Positions 1 to 9,959 of a stretch of DNA of 64,000 nucleotides are shown in pieces. The notes under the pieces are model-generated. The model saw only the letters and a program-made list of their open reading frames with translations. It did no database searches and had not been told where the DNA came from. The DNA lies in assembly GCA_023435745.1 (NCBI GenBank), contig JAEZMD010000016.1, positions 62,001 through 126,000 on the forward strand. The letters run 5' to 3'. Numbering within the stretch: the stretch's first letter is position 1; every line of letters begins with the position of its first letter. Position numbers and translations under genes: made by a program. Source of the stretch: Bacillota bacterium. Its GTDB lineage: Bacteria > Bacillota > Clostridia > Acetivibrionales > DTU013.

Positions 1-3000
1 TGCTGGCAAGGATAATAAAGCCGCCGGGACATGGCCTACCGTCCGCTGCAATATATGAAACTCCACAGTTCAGACTGTCGGGGTTTTTTATTTCGATGTG
101 GTAGACAGCCTGATCCGTACGGTAATCGATCTTAAATCCGTCCCAGTTCTTTGGTATGCATGGATTGATATACAATTTGTCTCCACTTTTCCTGAATCCG
201 GCGATGTTTTCCAGACCGACCTTATAAAGCCATCCTGCCGCTCCCGTATACCATGTCCACCCGCCGCGGCCTGTATGGGGATGCACTGCATAGACATCTG
301 CCGCTACGACATAAGGCTCTGTCCTGTATCTGGAATATTCGAGCTCTGTTCTTGCATGATTAACCGGATTCAACATATGGAATAACTCGCTTGCCTTATC
401 TCCCTTGCCAAGCTGAGCAAAAGCCATGACAGTCCATATGGCCGCATGGGTGTACTGACCGCCGTTTTCCCTGACACCCGGCACATACCCCTTGATATAT
501 CCGGGGTGCAGATTCCCTTTATCAAAGGGAGGCGTCAGCAATTTGATGATCCCCTCATTACCGTCCACCAGGTATTTTTGTACCGCATCCATCGCCTCCG
601 CCATTCTGTGCGGCTTTGCAGCCCCTGAAATAACAGACCAGGACTGAGAAATTGAGTCGATCATACATTCTGAATTATGAACGGAACCCAGCGGTGTACC
701 GTCATCAAAGTAAGCCCTTCTGTACCAGCTTCCATCCCAGGCATCCCTTTCCATGTTTTCCTGTAGTCCGGCAGCCGCATCACGGTATGTCTGAACTCTA
801 GCAAGATCCTCCATTAGCCGGCAGACAGGGATGAATTTTTTTAGTATGGAGATCAGAAACCAGCCGAGCCATACGCTTTCACCAATGCCTTTGTTGCCGA
901 CTGTATTCATTCCGTCATTCCAGTCGCCGCCGCCTATGAGTGGCAACCCATGAGGTCCCGTGACAAGGGATCTGTCAATCGCAAGAGTGCAGTGCTCATA
1001 AACACTGGCGACCTTATCCGAGATCTGCGGCTGTTCATACTTCTCATCCTCGCCTTCAGTCAGAATGCTGCCCTTCAGAAAAGGCGCCTGTTCATAAAGG
1101 ATGGATGCGTCTGCTGTTTTCTCAATGTACTCAGCAGTAACATAAGCAAGCCAGAGTAAATCATCCGAATACCTTGTACGGATTCCCTTACCCCCCTCCA
1201 TATGCCACCAGTGCTGCACATCCCCTTCCTCGAACTGCCTCGAGGCATGCAGCAGGATCTGACCTCTGGTCAGCGAAGGCCAAGTGTTCAGCAGCGCCAT
1301 ACTATCCTGAAGCTGATCCCTGAAGCCATATGCGCCCCCCGCCTGATAATAGCCGGTTCTTGCCCAAAGCCTGCATGCGATTGTCTGATACATAAACCAT
1401 CCGTTCATCATGACATCAAATGAATCATCGGGCGTATGAACCTGTATGGTCTCCAATATTGTTTTCCAATATTCCCTCACCCTCTCCAGTTCCGCCGCAG
1501 CCGTCCGTATATCCCTGAACCGGGCGGCAAGCTCGGCGGCCTGCTGTGTATCGGCTCCGCTGCCCAGCAGGAAGACAATGCCGACTTCCTCTTCAGGCTC
1601 CAGTTGTATCTTTCCCATGATAGCGGCACAAGGATCGATCCCTGCCCCCGTAACACCCGAAAGACTTTCCCCTGTCAGGGCAAGCGGCTCGGAGAGGTCT
1701 CCTGAGTGGCCGATAAAAGAGATCCGGTCGCCTGTCACAGAGGACTCCTCGATATTCGTAGCTAAAAACGCAACCCGTCCTTTGAATTCGCTGTTGTATT
1801 TGTTTTCAGCATACAGAACCCTTTTTTCATCCCGCCATGTGATGATATACGGTGACGTCACTTTTTCATCAACACCTAAAACCGGTCTGGTATAATAAGT
1901 GATGGTCAGCTCCCTTTTTCTTCCCGTAATATTGGCGACTGTGATCAGACAGATCTTCACCTGTGAGTCCAGCGCCGCAAACATGGTCAGGGACTGATTG
2001 AGCCCATGGCAGTTGTGTTCAAAAACACTGTAGCCGTGGCCGTGTCTTATCGTATAAAGCTCATTATCGCCTGCCGGCGATGGCGTCAGTGTCCAATGAC
2101 ACTTCTGCTGCATATCACACATATAGAAAACCTCACCCTGCCGGTCCGTCACCGGATCGTTGTACCATGGCGTCAGTTTGAATTCCCGGCTGTTCTCCGC
2201 CCATGTATAGCCGCCTCCGCTTTCTGTTACCAAAAAACCGAATTTTTTATTTGAAATAATATTCGACCATGGCGCCGGCGTATGTGAACCTCCGGGCAGC
2301 CTGATCACATATTCCTTTCCGTCGGCGGAAAATCCGCCGATGCCGTTGAAAAACAATAGCTTTCTTTCATTAGCGGGCTGGTGCACAAAAATAGGCTGTA
2401 CTCTTTCCGGTTTACTGCCGACTGCCGCCGGAGGAGTCCGTTCCAATAAAATACGCAGCTCCCTCACGCGGCCCTTCAATGCTTCAATGCTGTCCTTGAT
2501 GACTATTCTGGCCACCGTATAGAGCAATGTCAGCTGTGCCTGATCCATTTCAGCCGTATTTCTGATAAACACGCCCCCGTATTGATTGATCAGTTCTCTT
2601 GCATGACTTGCGGCAATACTGTTTCTAATCTGATCTTTCAATGGCTGTGAATATCCCTCTTTTTTATTCACCATGATGACAAGATCTGTCTTCAGACCTT
2701 TCATCGTCCAATATTCATGGCCCTTTATTGCCCATTCGACCATCTCAAGGTCTTCCATTTCATTTACCTCAACCAGAATAACCGGTAAGTCTCCCGAAAT
2801 ACCAAAGGGCCAAAGCTCCTGCTGGGCACCTGTATTATCTGCGATATATCCTGAATACTCTCTCTTTAGCGAGCTGTTATAGAGTATGAACGGGATCAGC
2901 TCCAGATAAAACTCAATCTGTCTGTTCTCAAGTCCGAGGTATCTATTTTCCACCTGGCTCCTTGTCCATGACAGCTCAAAGACCCTTCTGGAAGTTCTGT

Positions 3001-6000
3001 AATCATTATATTTCTCGGCTAGCTCAAGCGCCTGCTTCCTTGTATCCGCAACAGCCGCCGTATATACAGCCTTGACCGTATGTCCCGGTGGAATCTCCAC
3101 ACGTCTTCGCAGACTCATAACCGGATCCAGAACGGAACCGTCGCTGTTGCTGAGAGGCTGGTCCGGTTCCAGCGCTTCGGGGTTGGAAATATTGCGGTTC
3201 CGGCCGATAAATTTCATTCTGTCCGTCTCATATTGGAGATCTCCTATGACGGATTCCGAATCCACAGCCATGGTGTGCATAAGCCAAAGCGGTTTTTTTC
3301 CTTCCATCCTTTGCTTTCGTACTGCAAGCAGACAAGCCTGCTGCGGAACAAACTCCGTTTTGACAAATAATTTGCTGAAGGCCGGATGGGCTGCATCTTC
3401 ATGCCCGGGAGCCAGCACTGCTTCAAAATAACTTGTAAATTCTACAATCCTGGAATGGCTGCTATGGTTTGTTACCGATACCATCCTCACTTCAGCATTA
3501 TCCTCTGCAGAAACGGTGACTTCCAGATGGGTTTCCAGGTTTCCATCCCTGCGCACATATTCTGCCTTGTCAGGTGAAAAAATCACTCTGTACTTTTCCG
3601 GTTCAACTGACAGAGGGTCCATGGTGGCCGACCAGCCTGTATTGGAATTGATATTCCTAATAAAAATATAGAATCCGTTTTTTGCGAAATAATCTGCTTC
3701 CCACCTGGAAACATCTATATTTGCGTTTTTGCTGTAGCCTGATCCTCCATCGGTGACCATCACATGATAGACTCCGTTGGAAAGGATGTGCACGTTGGGC
3801 GGAAGGACGCTCGGCAAACCAAAGGTCCGAACTGTCATGCCCTCTGTCTGATCGTTCTTTTTTTGGTGAACAAAGCTTTCCTCGCTGAATTCTCTGGTAT
3901 AAAGCACTTTTTCCGGTATCTTTTCCTGAAGCAGCAGCTCCGCAGAATTGATCACTGGATCAGAGTGAAAGCGTTCCTGCAATATATTCGCATTAAAGAA
4001 ATTGTTCAGGGCTGCCAGACTCATCCCCTGATGGTGAGCCATGAAGCTTTTGACAATTTGGTAGCGGGCATCCTTATCGAGTCTGGATGGTGTAAAGTCG
4101 ACCGCTTCGTAATATCCCCACAATCCATCTGCTCCCAGATCAGCCAGCTTCCTGAGATTTTCCACAGCTGATGTGCCGTCCACATTTAGTGCCAGCATTG
4201 CTGCGTAAGGCGCAGTCACCATATCATTTGCCAGTCCCCGCTTCAGCCCCAGCTCCGGCACGCCAAACGCCTTGTACTGGTAATTCAGGTTGAAATCCAG
4301 CGCACTGTAGCCGGATTCTGAAATACCCCATGGTATGCCGTATTGCTTCCCATATTTTTTGTGCACTCTTACGACAAACGAATAAGTTTCATCAAAAAGT
4401 GTATTTTCGTAGTTACGCATAATCAGAAGCGGCATCAGATATTCAAACATCGTACCCGTCCAGGATACAAGCCCTTTTCCTCCGTCAGCTGCAGTCAATT
4501 TCCTGCCCATTCTCATCCAGTGTCTGCGATCGACCTCACCGCGTGCTATCGCAATGTAACTTGCCTGTCTCGCCTCGGAGGCAAGCAGGTCATAGTAAGA
4601 TTTGCTCAATCGGCCTTCTTCAACATTATATCCGATCGAGAACAGCTGCCTTTTATGATCAAAAAGCGGTGCGAACTCTGTTTCATCAATGATAGCAGTA
4701 ATCCTGCGAATAAGATCATGAACCTTTCCGATGCTGTCATCAATTTTTCTTTGGGCATCCCGGAGCATATCAATAAGGAGCTGAGCATTTTCTGCCCATG
4801 TATGATCTTTCCTGTATTCCTGACGATCGGACAGCTCCCCGATCAGTCCGATTACTGTCTGATAGCGCCGCGACAGTTCCTGCGGCGCCGCGGGCTTGTA
4901 CATATCCATATTGGATATGGCCTCTGTTCCGGCCTGTGCAGGTTCCAGTATATCTAATAGTTCAGGCCGTTCCAGATATGGATAGAACACGATCAATTCA
5001 TAGGTAGATTCTTCTACCATTTCTGTAAGCTTCGGGAGCCATTTGCTGCTCTTATGCCTGTGATCTGCCGCCAATGAACCGCACCAACCGGCGAGTTCCT
5101 TTAGAATCCCCAACCACTGACGCAGATCTCCGCTTTTAGCTCCGGGCATCGCAGAAGGCTCCGGCATAACCAGAAGCGATTCGGAGCCGATATCTGCCTT
5201 CTCTTCTTCACAAACCAAATCCAGAGCATCCTTTAATCCAAGTATTAAAGAAGATTCCGGTATTTTCTTTTTTAAATACTCCTTCAGTCCTTCTTTCACA
5301 ACAATTAAGTACCCCACCAGATTTCCGCTGTCTACTGTAGAAACATATACCGGCCTAAGAGTCTCCAGTGTCACCGTATCATACCAGTTGTAGAGATGTC
5401 CCTTCCACTTCTCCATTTTTTCAATGGTGCTTATGGTTTTATCCAGTCTTTCAGCCAGACCCATCCATCCAATATACCCCATGTCGGCGGCGGAGAGAAT
5501 TGAAGTCAGCAACAGTCCGATGTTTGTAGGAGAAGTCCTGTGTGCGACGCCTTTGGGAGGATCCTCCTGATAGTTATCAGGAGGCAGAAAATTATCCGTT
5601 TCTCCGGCAAAGTCCTCGAAATACCTCCATGTCTTGCGCGACATTCTTCTGAGCATGGCAATGTCTTCAATCGGCATACTTCTTCGGCGTTTTTCAACCG
5701 GTTTACTGATCCAATATAACACCCATGGGGACAGAAGCCATAAAATCACGATCGCACCAACAAGTCCCAGGCCTTCAGGCGACAGTGCGGCCGCAGCAGC
5801 TAATGCAATTGCCGCTGGAAATACGAACCACATTTTCCTCAGATAACTGCCCGGACTGTTTTTGGCGTTCGCTTCCACATCAGCTGCAGTAACCCACTCC
5901 AGCATGTTTTTATGAGAAATAAAAACCCTGTATATCGTACGAATCACCGCATCCATCATGAGCCATGCCTGATGCGGGATCAGCATAAGCATCAGCACCG

Positions 6001-8701
6001 ACTGATATAAAGCTGCCCTGATGCCCGTAATGACCGTTGAATTTGTTTTGCAGCTAAAAAATCGTATATTCCCGCTCAGCAGGACATTTAGAAAGCCTGT
6101 TGTCAGCGGTGCCGACGAAACAAGGATGACAAATCCAATCCATACCAGATTATTTCCGGGCAGCAGAGCGATTCCTGCAATTAGCAGGAGCAGAAGAGAC
6201 GGAGCAAGGAGACTTCTTCGCAGATTATCAGCAATTTTCCATCTCGAAAGGTTGGACAATGTATTTCTTACTTTATTGCCGTTCCGGTCTTCCACTCTTC
6301 CGGCCAGAAACGGCAGAAGCTGCCAGTCTCCTCTGACCCATCTGTGCTGCCTGGCGGCGTAGGATTGATATCCTCCCGGATAGCCGTCTACCAGCTCAAT
6401 GTCGCTGACCAGCCCTGCCCGCAGATAGCACCCCTCAACCAGATCGTGGCTGAGCACCTTATTCTCAGGGATCCTCTTCTCCAGCACCCTTCTGTAAACG
6501 TCAACCTCATAGATCCCTTTGCCTGTGAAGATTCCCTCGTCAAATATATCCTGGTATATATCGGATATAGCGGTGGTATAAGGATCGATCCCACCCTGGC
6601 CCGCAAATATTTTTGTAAAAAGCGACCGGTTTGCTCCGGCTATGCTTACACAAATTCTCGGCTGCAGCAGCCCATATCCGGAGCTGACCGTTTCGGTCTC
6701 CTCGTTCACACAGGCTTTGTTCAGAGGGTGGGCCATAGTTCCGATCAGCCTTTTAGCTGTGCCCATGGGAAGGTTTGTATCAGCATCAAGCGTGATAACA
6801 TAACGTATGTCCGGCCGTTGAGAAACATCCCCGCTAATCACACTGAAGCCGGTATCGGTTTCTCCCCGCAGCAGCCTGTTAAACTCCAGAACAGCGCCTC
6901 TTTTTCTTTCCCAGCCCATCCATCTTCCCTGGGATTTACTGTAGCTTCTATTTCGCTGAACGTAGAAAAATATATCCTGACCGTCCGCCGAATATTTCCG
7001 GTTCAGCTCCCTGATCCCATTGAGCGCGGCCGAGACGATTTCTTCATCATTTTCCTGCGTCTGTGAAGGCGCATCCCTGAAATCACCAACCAGTGCAAAA
7101 AACAGGTTTTTCTCCCTGTTTGCCAGAAAATAAACCTCCATCTGGCTAATCAATTCCTCTGCCCGGCCTGGGCCGGTCAGCAAGGCCGGGACGATCACAA
7201 AGGCAGCAAGTTCGTCCGGAATCCCGTCCTTCAGCTCAAGCTTCGGCAGCATGGTTGGTCTGTAGATATGACCGAAGATTGTATTGGTTACATTAATGGC
7301 AAATTCGCTGCACGGTATCAGTAACAGCAATACCGTTAGGATCGGCCAAAGGATTGATTGCGTGTTATTCCGGGTCCATGCATAATAGGATAAGTAACAC
7401 ACCAGAAATGCCGTCAGAGAAGATATAATTGCTATATAAAGCCTCTTTGGCTTTTTTATCGACGCAAATGAAAGCATCCACCGCCTCTTCGATGACTTTT
7501 CAAACAACTCCACGAGCGTTTTTCGTCCTTTGCCGACAAGGTAATATCCAACATGATCCTGCGGAGAATTACCGGCGCCGGCCTTTGCACATTCGACCGC
7601 CTTGTTTGTCACATGGATCTCGGAGACACCAAAAGCCCTTGCAAGCTTCTCGACCTCATGCCTGTAATAATCCCTGGACTCAAAATCCATCTGCCCGTAG
7701 ATCCCGCTGGGATCCTGTCTGAGGATCTGTTCCACATGACTGAGCGTTTCAAATAATTCAGACCAGTCAAGCTCTGAAATAAGGCGCAGTCCGGTGATGG
7801 AATTGCCGATGGCCACCTGCATTTCAGCCTGCATCTGATGTTCTTCCGCCGTCATTTTATCGACGGAAGAATGCTCTCTGTCCAACCGTGCATTCAGAAG
7901 GGTTGTAACTGAGGAATTCCCTTTACCGGCCTTTCGCAGACGCTGAACCAGGTGTTCTGTAAAAGACGGCGTGATCGGCTTACCTTCGCTGAACTGATCG
8001 TATAGAAGCAGTTCGATTTCCTGTTCATCCAACTTACGGCTCAGAATATGGAAGGCCAGTTCCTCTGCCTTATGCCATTCCATACGGGAGGTATGAATCT
8101 TTTCGCAAACGATACGGATGCTTTCTATAAGAGCAATCCGCAGCATGAGCGGAAACGCCCACAGTTCTGCTATTGACAGCAGAGTCTGGGTTTGATACGC
8201 ACGAATGAATGTCGTGATAATCCTGTCGTCAATGCTTCCGTTGGAATGCGCCACCATCTCCAGGGCAATGGCATAAATCCGCGGATATCCCTTCAGGTAG
8301 CCTTCCTTCAGTACCGGAAGCTTTGAATACCGGCCCCTTGACAAATTTTTTCTGATAAGCTTGGCCTGCTCCTCGATAATATAGAAATTATCCAGCAGCC
8401 ACTCAGCTGCAGGCGCCGTTGGGAAAGATTCCCTTGTGTCGATATTCAGCGCCTTATATATCCCTATTATAAAGCTGTAATTGCCATTCAGCCGGCTTAC
8501 CAGCCAGTGGAGGCTTTTTGCCGATCTCGTCACCGGGTGGCTTCTTGCGATTTCTATTGCATGCCGTTCCAATTCCTCCGCCGCAAGTATTGTATCACGG
8601 ATCTCTACGCACCGGTCCGTCTCACGTTTAGAGAGCAATAACAACAGATAAATGATAACGCCCGACAGAATTACATATGTTGCCGCAATAAATAAACCCA
8701 T
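1..8701 (-). CDS. Cyclic beta-1,2-glucan synthase-type protein (GT84 + glycoamylase-like + GH94), 3' end cut by window
   Basis: The minus frame is open for about 2,900 codons from ATG 8701, preceded by GGTGAT, to the window edge. Every stretch I translated stayed in one frame. Residues 5-24 form a membrane helix, with more helices near 385-440 and 820-1000. The GT84 glycosyltransferase core holds LDADTN (about 639) and RQHRWVRGDW (about 790). A glycoamylase-like region has WGISESG near 1459. The C-terminal GH94 phosphorylase-type domain carries GGGDWNDGMN near 2594. In the NdvB/Cgs family the membrane transferase builds beta-1,2-glucan from UDP-glucose, the middle domain cyclises it and the GH94 part trims chain length. 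The length is right for a complete member, and the visible end (GGFIILAS) should be close to the true C-terminus. No partner gene is visible. The family call is firm. The exact glycan is inferred. Confidence 0.9.
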   Translation of the reverse strand, partial: MGLFIAATYVILSGVIIYLLLLLSKRETDRCVEIRDTILAAEELERHAIEIARSHPVTRSAKSLHWLVSRLNGNYSFIIGIYKALNIDTRESFPTAPAAEWLLDNFYIIEEQAKLIRKNLSRGRYSKLPVLKEGYLKGYPRIYAIALEMVAHSNGSIDDRIITTFIRAYQTQTLLSIAELWAFPLMLRIALIESIRIVCEKIHTSRMEWHKAEELAFHILSRKLDEQEIELLLYDQFSEGKPITPSFTEHLVQRLRKAGKGNSSVTTLLNARLDREHSSVDKMTAEEHQMQAEMQVAIGNSITGLRLISELDWSELFETLSHVEQILRQDPSGIYGQMDFESRDYYRHEVEKLARAFGVSEIHVTNKAVECAKAGAGNSPQDHVGYYLVGKGRKTLVELFEKSSKRRWMLSFASIKKPKRLYIAIISSLTAFLVCYLSYYAWTRNNTQSILWPILTVLLLLIPCSEFAINVTNTIFGHIYRPTMLPKLELKDGIPDELAAFVIVPALLTGPGRAEELISQMEVYFLANREKNLFFALVGDFRDAPSQTQENDEEIVSAALNGIRELNRKYSADGQDIFFYVQRNRSYSKSQGRWMGWERKRGAVLEFNRLLRGETDTGFSVISGDVSQRPDIRYVITLDADTNLPMGTAKRLIGTMAHPLNKACVNEETETVSSGYGLLQPRICVSIAGANRSLFTKIFAGQGGIDPYTTAISDIYQDIFDEGIFTGKGIYEVDVYRRVLEKRIPENKVLSHDLVEGCYLRAGLVSDIELVDGYPGGYQSYAARQHRWVRGDWQLLPFLAGRVEDRNGNKVRNTLSNLSRWKIADNLRRSLLAPSLLLLLIAGIALLPGNNLVWIGFVILVSSAPLTTGFLNVLLSGNIRFFSCKTNSTVITGIRAALYQSVLMLMLIPHQAWLMMDAVIRTIYRVFISHKNMLEWVTAADVEANAKNSPGSYLRKMWFVFPAAIALAAAAALSPEGLGLVGAIVILWLLSPWVLYWISKPVEKRRRSMPIEDIAMLRRMSRKTWRYFEDFAGETDNFLPPDNYQEDPPKGVAHRTSPTNIGLLLTSILSAADMGYIGWMGLAERLDKTISTIEKMEKWKGHLYNWYDTVTLETLRPVYVSTVDSGNLVGYLIVVKEGLKEYLKKKIPESSLILGLKDALDLVCEEEKADIGSESLLVMPEPSAMPGAKSGDLRQWLGILKELAGWCGSLAADHRHKSSKWLPKLTEMVEESTYELIVFYPYLERPELLDILEPAQAGTEAISNMDMYKPAAPQELSRRYQTVIGLIGELSDRQEYRKDHTWAENAQLLIDMLRDAQRKIDDSIGKVHDLIRRITAIIDETEFAPLFDHKRQLFSIGYNVEEGRLSKSYYDLLASEARQASYIAIARGEVDRRHWMRMGRKLTAADGGKGLVSWTGTMFEYLMPLLIMRNYENTLFDETYSFVVRVHKKYGKQYGIPWGISESGYSALDFNLNYQYKAFGVPELGLKRGLANDMVTAPYAAMLALNVDGTSAVENLRKLADLGADGLWGYYEAVDFTPSRLDKDARYQIVKSFMAHHQGMSLAALNNFFNANILQERFHSDPVINSAELLLQEKIPEKVLYTREFSEESFVHQKKNDQTEGMTVRTFGLPSVLPPNVHILSNGVYHVMVTDGGSGYSKNANIDVSRWEADYFAKNGFYIFIRNINSNTGWSATMDPLSVEPEKYRVIFSPDKAEYVRRDGNLETHLEVTVSAEDNAEVRMVSVTNHSSHSRIVEFTSYFEAVLAPGHEDAAHPAFSKLFVKTEFVPQQACLLAVRKQRMEGKKPLWLMHTMAVDSESVIGDLQYETDRMKFIGRNRNISNPEALEPDQPLSNSDGSVLDPVMSLRRRVEIPPGHTVKAVYTAAVADTRKQALELAEKYNDYRTSRRVFELSWTRSQVENRYLGLENRQIEFYLELIPFILYNSSLKREYSGYIADNTGAQQELWPFGISGDLPVILVEVNEMEDLEMVEWAIKGHEYWTMKGLKTDLVIMVNKKEGYSQPLKDQIRNSIAASHARELINQYGGVFIRNTAEMDQAQLTLLYTVARIVIKDSIEALKGRVRELRILLERTPPAAVGSKPERVQPIFVHQPANERKLLFFNGIGGFSADGKEYVIRLPGGSHTPAPWSNIISNKKFGFLVTESGGGYTWAENSREFKLTPWYNDPVTDRQGEVFYMCDMQQKCHWTLTPSPAGDNELYTIRHGHGYSVFEHNCHGLNQSLTMFAALDSQVKICLITVANITGRKRELTITYYTRPVLGVDEKVTSPYIITWRDEKRVLYAENKYNSEFKGRVAFLATNIEESSVTGDRISFIGHSGDLSEPLALTGESLSGVTGAGIDPCAAIMGKIQLEPEEEVGIVFLLGSGADTQQAAELAARFRDIRTAAAELERVREYWKTILETIQVHTPDDSFDVMMNGWFMYQTIACRLWARTGYYQAGGAYGFRDQLQDSMALLNTWPSLTRGQILLHASRQFEEGDVQHWWHMEGGKGIRTRYSDDLLWLAYVTAEYIEKTADASILYEQAPFLKGSILTEGEDEKYEQPQISDKVASVYEHCTLAIDRSLVTGPHGLPLIGGGDWNDGMNTVGNKGIGESVWLGWFLISILKKFIPVCRLMEDLARVQTYRDAAAGLQENMERDAWDGSWYRRAYFDDGTPLGSVHNSECMIDSISQSWSVISGAAKPHRMAEAMDAVQKYLVDGNEGIIKLLTPPFDKGNLHPGYIKGYVPGVRENGGQYTHAAIWTVMAFAQLGKGDKASELFHMLNPVNHARTELEYSRYRTEPYVVAADVYAVHPHTGRGGWTWYTGAAGWLYKVGLENIAGFRKSGDKLYINPCIPKNWDGFKIDYRTDQAVYHIEIKNPDSLNCGVSYIAADGRPCPGGFIILAS

Positions 8702-8885
8702 TATTAAAATATCACCATTCCAAGCATTTTTTTCGCGTTTTTATAACGCCCGGGTTCAGAGTAAATTTTCGTTTATAGAAAAATTTACTTACCTCAGCGG
8801 CGTTTCAACGAGGCTGGTCGCCTTCGTTATATCATGCCCTGAATCGATGATATTCATAATAAAGTCCAAATAATCCCTTCCGAAA
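8702..8885 (-). other. Intergenic region with hairpin and possible micro-ORF
   Basis: This gap separates the patatin-like gene from the glucan synthase, both on minus. It contains a perfect 9-bp inverted repeat (8761-8769 and 8780-8788, GTAAATTTT/AAAATTTAC). A second short one (GCGTT/AACGC) lies just upstream of the synthase start. A minus reading frame ends at TAA 8789-8791, directly before the larger hairpin. From its ATG it would encode a 22-residue peptide starting MNIIDSG. The frame starts only just after the patatin stop, so it could be a micro-gene, a frameshifted tail of the patatin gene, or chance. Confidence 0.3.
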
Positions 8886-9668
8886 TCAAGAATCTTTTAT
8901 CTTCTCAAGAACCCTGCACGCATCCTCGTAGCCCATTTTCAAATTTCTTCTGGCCGTCGCATTACTAAAATCCATCGTGGATCCAAGCTTGACGGACGGC
9001 GCTATGCTGATGATATTCAGTGTGCTTTCGTCAACATACCTTTTCATTCCAAAGCCAAATGTCCTGATTACGATTATGTCTTTATAACCCCTGCTGCTGA
9101 CAAGATTTACCGGAAGAACATTATAGAAACCGCCGTCGATAAAAGATCTTCCATCGATGATTGTTCTTTTAAATGCAGGAAAGCTGGCGCTTGCAATGAC
9201 ATAATCCGCAAGCTGGCCGGATGGAATATCTTCTTTATAAATTTCAACAGCTTTTCTCATGGTCAGATCCACTGTAACAACTCCAAAGCCTATGGGTGAT
9301 TTTCTGATCCTGCCCTCGTCAAGCACATTTTTAACCATCTCCTCGAGAGGAGCGACGTCCAGGCCTCCTTCAGATATCACCTTTCTCATACTTCTAACAA
9401 AGGCCAGGAACGACTCAGGCCTGAATCCGTTGTTAATATAGCTGGCCAACTCATCCTCTGTCGCCTGAATAACTCTGCCGGGATTGAGCTCATACCAGAT
9501 ATCATATGCCCTGTCAATATCGTTCTGAACTACCATTGCACCATTCAACGCACCTACCGAGGTTCCTGCAACCATCCGGATATCAAGGCCTCTTTCTTTA
9601 ATTGCCATACAGGCGCCAATCTGATAGGATCCCCTACCGCCGCCGCCTTCTAAAACCAATCCGTACAC
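8886..9668 (-). CDS. Patatin-like phospholipase / serine acyl hydrolase
   Basis: A compact patatin-fold hydrolase of about 260 residues. The N-terminus has the oxyanion motif GGGGRG, followed by the nucleophile elbow GTSVG (Ser37 from the start chosen here) and the catalytic aspartate in DGG (Asp178). With Ser and Asp both present the enzyme should be an active Ser-Asp dyad lipid acyl hydrolase. There is no signal peptide, so it is probably cytosolic or membrane-peripheral. The longest frame begins at TTG 9689 with no ribosome site. GTG 9668 has AGGTGG four bases upstream and gives the usual family start (M-Y-G-L-V-L-E-G-G-G), so I prefer it. The neighbour on plus is divergent. The substrate is unknown. 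Confidence 0.85.
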   Translation of the reverse strand: MYGLVLEGGGGRGSYQIGACMAIKERGLDIRMVAGTSVGALNGAMVVQNDIDRAYDIWYELNPGRVIQATEDELASYINNGFRPESFLAFVRSMRKVISEGGLDVAPLEEMVKNVLDEGRIRKSPIGFGVVTVDLTMRKAVEIYKEDIPSGQLADYVIASASFPAFKRTIIDGRSFIDGGFYNVLPVNLVSSRGYKDIIVIRTFGFGMKRYVDESTLNIISIAPSVKLGSTMDFSNATARRNLKMGYEDACRVLEKIKDS

Positions 9669-9802
9669 ATTTCCACCTGCCCGATCCAATTTATTCGCAA
9701 ACCGTCTTAATCCCTTATTCCTTCATATATTGTACCATATTTCCTCCTCTGCCATAAATATAGTCTGGAAATTGGGGAGAGGCCTCTGTTACAATACATT
9801 TA

Positions 9803-9944
9803 ATAATAAATGCCGAATCTCCGAAAGGAGTACGGGGGACGCAACAAATGGATGCTCCTGTGATTTTGCAGGCTGTTTCCTAAGGGTGAATCTCTATATG
9901 AGTAGGGTGCCTCTACCCGAATCCGATAACTAACCCCGGAGGCA
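9803..9944 (+). ncRNA. Cyclic-di-AMP riboswitch (ydaO/yuaA leader)
   Basis: The stretch before the LysM gene matches the conserved blocks of the ydaO-yuaA RNA in order: GCCGAATC near 9812, ACGGGGGAC near 9832, AAGGGTGAATCTC near 9882, TAGGGTGCC near 9903, and CCCGAATCCGATAACTAACC near 9916. The final block ends just ahead of the ribosome site. This RNA class binds cyclic di-AMP, usually switches genes off when the messenger is high, and commonly controls wall hydrolases and ion transporters. That fits the gene downstream. A TACAAT box at 9790-9795 may be the -10 element, but I see no good -35. No separate terminator is obvious, so control may act on translation. Confidence 0.88.
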
Positions 9945-9959
9945 AAAGGAGGAAACATA

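Noticed and set aside
4343..7066. Long plus-strand frames of 204 and 240 codons
   Set aside because: They lie antisense inside the glucan synthase gene, whose minus frame carries clear family motifs throughout; they lack ribosome sites and recognisable domains.
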